NCBI GenBank assembly: GCA_002437575.1
Contig: DJQK01000087.1
Location: 1 to 14,988 of the forward strand
Direction: 5' to 3'
Length of the DNA: 14,988 nucleotides
Source: Clostridiales bacterium UBA6388
GTDB lineage: Bacteria > Bacillota > Clostridia > Oscillospirales > Oscillospiraceae
Made by a program: the position numbers and the translations under genes. Below the pieces are notes generated by a model. It ran no database searches. It was not told the origin of the DNA and saw nothing but the letters and a program-made list of their open reading frames with translations. This document shows positions 12,258 to 14,988 of this stretch, piece after piece (the stretch's first letter is position 1; the number at the start of each line of letters is the position of its first letter).

Positions 12258-13532
12258 TCAGTCGATACCCTGGACCTTCACGAACTCCCATTCGCCCGTT
12301 TCGGTGTTGGCCGCCTTGATGTAGGCCGCGTCGCGCTTGGCGTCGCCGATCTCATCAAATTCGATCAGACCAGACACACCTTCGTAGCTCACGCCGGGAA
12401 GCGCTGCGAGGACTGCGGCGGGGTCGGTGGAGCCTGCGGCCTTGAGGGCCTCGAGAGCGACGAAGTAAGCGTCATAGCCCATCGCGGTCACAGCGGAGAC
12501 CATGTCGTTGCCGCCGTTGTTGGTCAGCGCGTCGGGGTTTTCGTTCATCCACTGCTTGATGCCTGCGTCAAACTCGGGAGCGCCGCCCTCCTGATAGAAG
12601 GTCGTGATCTCGATGTTCACGTTCTTGCCCTTGGCCGACTCGATGACCATGTTGTTGTCCCAGGTATCCGAGCCGAGCAGGTGGCCTTCAAAGCCCTGTG
12701 CGGAAGCGGCCTCGATGATCAGCTGCGCGTAGTTCGTGGAGACCGGCGCGAAGATGACGCCTGCGCCCGCGGCCTTGGCATTGTTGATGTAGGAAACGAA
12801 GTTTGCGTTGCCCTCGGGGAAGTCCTCAGAGGTGACCTCGCCGCCGAGCGCCTTGAACGCCTCGGAGAAGTAGTAGACCAGCCCCTGGTCGTAGTCCGAG
12901 CCGAGCATGGCCAGCGTGTAAGCGGTGGTAACGCCAAGCTCTTTATACGCATAGTTCGCAAGGACGGTGCCCTGGAACGGATCGAGGAAGCAGATACGAT
13001 AGTAGACGCTGCAATCGGAGGTCACCTGCGGGTTGGTGCAGGTCACGCCGATGGCCGGAACGCCGGCCTCCTGGAAGACCGAGCCGCCCGCGATCGACAC
13101 GCCCGAGCCATACGAGCCAAGAACGATGGATACGCCGCGGTTCATGAGCTCCGAGGCGGCCGACGGGCCGTTTTCGGCGGACGTGCGGTTGTCAACGATC
13201 TCGAGCTTTACCTCGTACGTTTCGCCGCCGATGTCGACGGTTGGCTGGACGTAGTTGGCATACTGCATACCGAGGATCTCCTGCTTGCCGCCGGCGCCGT
13301 TGTCGCCGGTCTGGGGCTCGAAGACGCCGATCTTGACGACCTTGTCGCCGGAAGCGGCCGGCGCGGCCTCTTCGGAAGCAGCCTCTTCGGAAGCGGCGCT
13401 TTCGGATTCGGAAGCGGCGGGTGCGGCCTCTTCGGACGAAGCGCTTTCAGCCGAGGCACTCTGGCTGGCACAGCCGGCGAAGACGCTGAGTACCATCAGA
13501 ATACATAAGCATAATGCAATCAGCTTTTTCAT
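12258..13532 (-). CDS. Branched-chain amino acid-type substrate-binding lipoprotein (livK-like 2)
   Basis: A 424-residue secreted lipoprotein, with signal peptide MKKLIALCLCILMVLSVFAG and lipidated Cys21 in the FAGC lipobox. The linker (22-62) is almost pure Ala/Ser/Glu with 5-residue SEEAA units. The binding fold starts at KVVKIGVFEPQTGDNGAGG. The mature domain is nearly the same as in livK-like 1 (shared NYVQPT, VDNRT, SYGSGVS, NPQVTSDCSVY, GLVYYFSEAFK, EGNANFVSYINNA, TFYQEGG). Differences include GTDTVDNN in copy 1 versus GSDTWDNN here. ATG 13532 is preferred because AGGAGG is 7 bases upstream; the ATG at 13538 is too close to it. Own promoter and terminator make it a separate unit. It probably feeds the same LivHMGF transporter. 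Confidence 0.93.
   Translation of the reverse strand: MKKLIALCLCILMVLSVFAGCASQSASAESASSEEAAPAASESESAASEEAASEEAAPAASGDKVVKIGVFEPQTGDNGAGGKQEILGMQYANYVQPTVDIGGETYEVKLEIVDNRTSAENGPSAASELMNRGVSIVLGSYGSGVSIAGGSVFQEAGVPAIGVTCTNPQVTSDCSVYYRICFLDPFQGTVLANYAYKELGVTTAYTLAMLGSDYDQGLVYYFSEAFKALGGEVTSEDFPEGNANFVSYINNAKAAGAGVIFAPVSTNYAQLIIEAASAQGFEGHLLGSDTWDNNMVIESAKGKNVNIEITTFYQEGGAPEFDAGIKQWMNENPDALTNNGGNDMVSAVTAMGYDAYFVALEALKAAGSTDPAAVLAALPGVSYEGVSGLIEFDEIGDAKRDAAYIKAANTETGEWEFVKVQGID
13366..13436 (-). repeat. 15-base periodic repeat in the livK-like 2 linker
   Basis: The 11-mer GCCTCTTCGGA (plus strand) occurs exactly at 13366, 13381 and 13426, spaced 15 and 45 bases apart, that is, in multiples of five codons. 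It encodes the SEEAA-type linker units and could change length by replication slippage without breaking the frame. Confidence 0.7.
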
Positions 13533-13596
13533 GTTCATTCCTCCTGATATGTCCGCAATACAGAGACAACTGTACGCGAACTAAATTATGCTCCCA

Positions 13597-13625
13597 ATTA
13601 TAGCGACTCAGGCGACAAAATGCAA
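13597..13625 (-). promoter_or_regulatory. Promoter of livK-like 2
   Basis: On the minus strand TTGCAT (13620-13625) and TATAAT (13597-13602) are 17 bases apart, about 64 bases before the ATG. Its design matches the livK-like 1 promoter, with GCGTTTT (13637-13643) and TGTGTAAAA (13643-13651) immediately upstream. Confidence 0.78.
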
Positions 13626-13651
13626 GAAAAAATTTCGCGTTTTGTGTAAAA

Positions 13652-14053
13652 AATACGAGACAAATCTGTCCACGTCCTGTTAAAAATGTAAAAATCGGTG
13701 AAGATATAATTATTTTTGAGGAATATTGCCTGTTTTGACGCTTAAAAGTTTGAACTTTTATTGGGTAAACTGTAAAGCAGGCTACAGGCCAGCGACGCTT
13801 GTCCGCGCTTCACGGCCATTTCTCCGATTTCCTGCCAGACTGCGTGCGTTAAAGCGCGGACGCTTGTCCACTGTGCACGTAAAATCCGGGGAAAGCCCAT
13901 TGGGAAAATGTGCGGTTTTTCGCCGGAAAGCAAAAAAGAACTGCCTGCATAGACAGCTCCTGAAAAATAGCTTACAGAATGGACGGAAAAGTTCCGGCGA
14001 AGTGAGCCGCACAATTGTGCGATGCGGCCTTGATCCCTTCTGACGATTGCTTG
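13652..14053. other. Gene-free spacer with repeats and palindromes
   Basis: About 400 bases without a supportable gene. It contains an 18-base palindrome with TAAAAGTT and AACTTTTA arms (13743-13760), a direct repeat GACGCTTGTCC (13794-13804 and 13859-13869), and an inverted pair GTCCGCGCTT/AAGCGCGGAC (13801-13810 with 13852-13861). The frames across it on both strands lack ribosome binding sites and recognisable protein sequence. Confidence 0.55.
14008..14021. promoter_or_regulatory. 14-base perfect palindrome upstream of the PH-domain gene, candidate operator
   Basis: CGCACAATTGTGCG is fully self-complementary, nested within GCCGC (14006-14010) and GCGGC (14024-14028). It ends 32 bases before the -35 box of the PH-domain gene. 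A dimeric regulator site is plausible but unproven. Confidence 0.35.
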
Positions 14054-14082
14054 TTGACAATTAACAAATATTGAAATATGAT
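14054..14082 (+). promoter_or_regulatory. Promoter of the PH-domain gene
   Basis: A perfect TTGACA (14054-14059) and TATGAT (14077-14082) are separated by 17 bases, about 26 bases before the ATG. The -35 box lies within TTGTT-n7-AACAA (14051-14067), a small inverted repeat that could be an operator. Confidence 0.82.
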
Positions 14083-14108
14083 AGAAGAAAAAGCAGGAGG
14101 TTATATCC

Positions 14109-14498
14109 ATGGCAAATGTTTCTTCCGGCATTCTCGGCGATGCGAATTTGTTCAATCTAAAAGCGATTTCTGTCTCACAAATTCGTCCTGAAGTGGATAG
14201 CTTTTTTGTTTCAGGGGAAGAGATCGTTCAGTGCTTTCAAACCATTCGCGACCAGGTGATTTTTACAAATAAACGCGTGTTCGTAGTAAACGTTCAGGGC
14301 ATTACGGGAAAGAAAGTGTCGTACTTTTCCTATCCGTATTCCAAAGTGCAGTATTGGGGAATCGAAACAGCCGGTGTATTGGATATCGACAGCGAACTTG
14401 TTCTCGTATTCAACGATGGAAACAGACTCCAGTTTGATTTCAAAGCAAAAGTTGACATAAAACGGATATGCGCAGACATTTCCGCTTTTGTCTTATGA
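14109..14498 (+). CDS. Bacterial PH-domain protein
   Basis: A 129-residue protein consisting of essentially one bacterial pleckstrin-homology domain (bPH_1, YvbH-like). After a short lead, GEEIVQCFQTIRDQVIFTNKRVFVV (about 36-60) gives the first strands with the characteristic FTNKR. Then GITGKKVSYFSYPYSKVQYW, GIETAGVLDIDSELVLVF and a C-terminal helix (KVDIKRICADISAFVL) follow in family order. There is no signal peptide or membrane helix, so it is predicted cytosolic; the molecular role of these proteins is not settled. Length is normal. The start is firm: AGCAGGAGG lies 8 bases upstream and a strong promoter precedes it. Codon use is more AT-rich than the liv and glpK genes, which may reflect a different history. 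It is monocistronic, with a terminator at 14555-14588. Confidence 0.9.
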   Translation: MANVSSGILGDANLFNLKAISVSQIRPEVDSFFVSGEEIVQCFQTIRDQVIFTNKRVFVVNVQGITGKKVSYFSYPYSKVQYWGIETAGVLDIDSELVLVFNDGNRLQFDFKAKVDIKRICADISAFVL

Positions 14499-14554
14499 TC
14501 ATATTCTATTTTTCGTATCACCAAGTAAAAGAGAATAGGGAAAAGTGAAAAAGT

Positions 14555-14588
14555 AAAAATCTCGTATGCTTCCGCATACGGGATTTTT
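14555..14588 (+). terminator. Terminator of the PH-domain gene
   Basis: AAAAATC-t-CGTATGC (14555-14569) pairs with GCATACG-g-GATTTTT (14574-14588) around a TTCC loop. The inner 7-bp stem followed by GGATTTTT suits an intrinsic terminator 57 bases past the stop, and the A-run on the other arm makes it potentially bidirectional. Confidence 0.75.
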
Positions 14589-14605
14589 GATGGAGCTGAG
14601 GGGAA

Positions 14606-14737
14606 TACTCCGGCGGCTTTGCCGTCTCCGTGCCGATTGCATTTTCTTTTGTTTTCTGCATTTCATGCAGAAAAAGCGGCACTTTCGCGCCGCAAAAATG
14701 CAATCGGTACTCCGCCAACTTCGTTGGCTCCGTGCCG
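14606..14737. repeat. Multi-branched palindromic element 1 flanked by a 30-base direct repeat
   Basis: An outer stem CCGATTGCATTTT/AAAATGCAATCGG (14633-14645 with 14695-14707) encloses two hairpins: TTTTCTGCAT/ATGCAGAAAA (14652-14674) and GCGGC/GCCGC (14676-14693). On both sides lies a unit TACTCC-n6-TTY-n6-TCCGTGCCG (14606-14635 and 14708-14737). Its n6 arms form a hairpin in each copy with different bases: GGCGGC/GCCGTC, then GCCAAC/GTTGGC. Confidence 0.75.
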
Positions 14738-14814
14738 TCTCAAATCTTTTTTGGCTGCGCCAAAACGGCCGCATGAGATGCAGCCGCCGCGCTTCGCGCG
14801 GAAGATTTGGACGG
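14735..14814. repeat. Multi-branched palindromic element 2, cloverleaf-like
   Basis: Outer arms CCGT-ct-CAAATCTT (14735-14748) and AAGATTTG-g-ACGG (14802-14814) enclose three hairpins: TTTTGGC/GCCAAAA (14749-14765), CGGC-c-GCAT/ATGC-a-GCCG (14766-14786) and CCGCGC/GCGCGG (14787-14801). Together they fill the interior with no bases left over. Confidence 0.75.
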
Positions 14815-14851
14815 TCGAACCGCAGTGTTTCTCGCGCCACGCATTTCCGGC

Positions 14852-14894
14852 AAAACAAAAAAAGCCATTCCTTCCGGAATGACTTTTTTGTTTT
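14852..14894 (-). terminator. Bidirectional-looking terminator
   Basis: AAAACAAAAAAAG and CTTTTTTGTTTT arms flank ATTCC-ttcc-GGAAT. Either strand shows a stem followed by a long T-tract. On the minus strand it lies 44 bases past the stop at 14939, so it probably ends the gene that enters from the right edge. Confidence 0.8.
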
Positions 14895-14938
14895 GGTCGC
14901 AAATTGCAAGTGCAAGTTGGACACCTGCATGGTAGAAA

Positions 14939-14988
14939 TCAGTTCATCAGAGCATCGGTCAGGATGGAAGCCGCTGGCTTCCGTCCTG
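14939..14988 (-). CDS. C-terminal end of a minus-strand gene leaving the window
   Basis: The minus-strand frame reads GRKPAASILTDALMN and stops at TGA (14939-14941). Sixteen codons are too few to identify the product. Support comes from the protein-like composition and from the strong terminator 44 bases downstream in the same direction. The coding sequence includes a 13-bp inverted repeat (14960-14972 with 14976-14988, one wobble pair), so the frame could instead be chance across another intergenic hairpin. Confidence 0.4.
   Translation of the reverse strand, partial: GRKPAASILTDALMN

Noticed and set aside
13742..14155. 137-codon minus-strand frame in the spacer left of the PH-domain gene
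   Set aside because: It starts inside the PH-domain gene, overlaps its promoter, and has no recognisable sequence or ribosome binding site.
14606..14814. tRNA or integron attC site
   Set aside because: The cloverleaf lacks tRNA-conserved bases and a CCA-type acceptor layout, and no integrase gene or attC core sequence is visible.

Overview
The window looks like a chromosomal segment of an anaerobic Firmicute, most likely a Clostridia member of the Oscillospirales type. This is inferred from GC-rich codon use, strong AGGAGG ribosome binding sites, TTGACA/TATAAT-type promoters with 17-18 base spacers, lipoprotein-type binding proteins with Ala/Ser/Glu or Thr/Glu linkers, and many palindromic intergenic repeats. 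No rRNA, tRNA, CRISPR array, transposase or phage gene is visible.

Left part (1-4721): a minus-strand pair encodes a MATE-family exporter and, overlapping its stop, an alkyltransferase-like protein whose 3' end appears frameshifted at the window edge. Divergent from it is mntP, a manganese exporter. Its leader carries a perfect-spacing promoter, a folded region and an intrinsic terminator whose 5' arm can pair instead with the very start of the transcript, which is riboswitch-like architecture. About 850 bases of gene-free, hairpin-packed DNA follow. Then come two minus-strand genes, a cytidylate-kinase-like protein and a small conserved helical protein of unknown role.

Middle (4845-6769): a 54-residue DUF3006-like gene is followed closely by glpK (glycerol kinase) on the plus strand. 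glpK ends at a very strong hairpin terminator whose T-tract overlaps the stop codon of the convergent livF.

Right-centre (6763-13532, minus strand): a branched-chain amino acid type ABC transporter (livH, livM, livG, livF) is preceded by its binding-protein gene (livK-like 1) and, further upstream, by a close paralogue (livK-like 2). Each has its own promoter. The four transporter genes are bracketed by two inverted copies of a roughly 150-base structured repeat. The copies differ mainly in stem sequences, and the changes on the two arms compensate each other.

Right end (14109-14988): a bacterial PH-domain protein with a clear promoter and terminator, then two tandem multi-branched palindromic elements, a bidirectional-looking terminator, and the last codons of a probable minus-strand gene that leaves the window.

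The metabolic content is ordinary: amino acid uptake, glycerol phosphorylation, Mn export and drug/metabolite efflux. The most unusual material is intergenic: the covarying repeat pair around livHMGF, the cloverleaf-like elements at 14606-14814, and the mntP leader.
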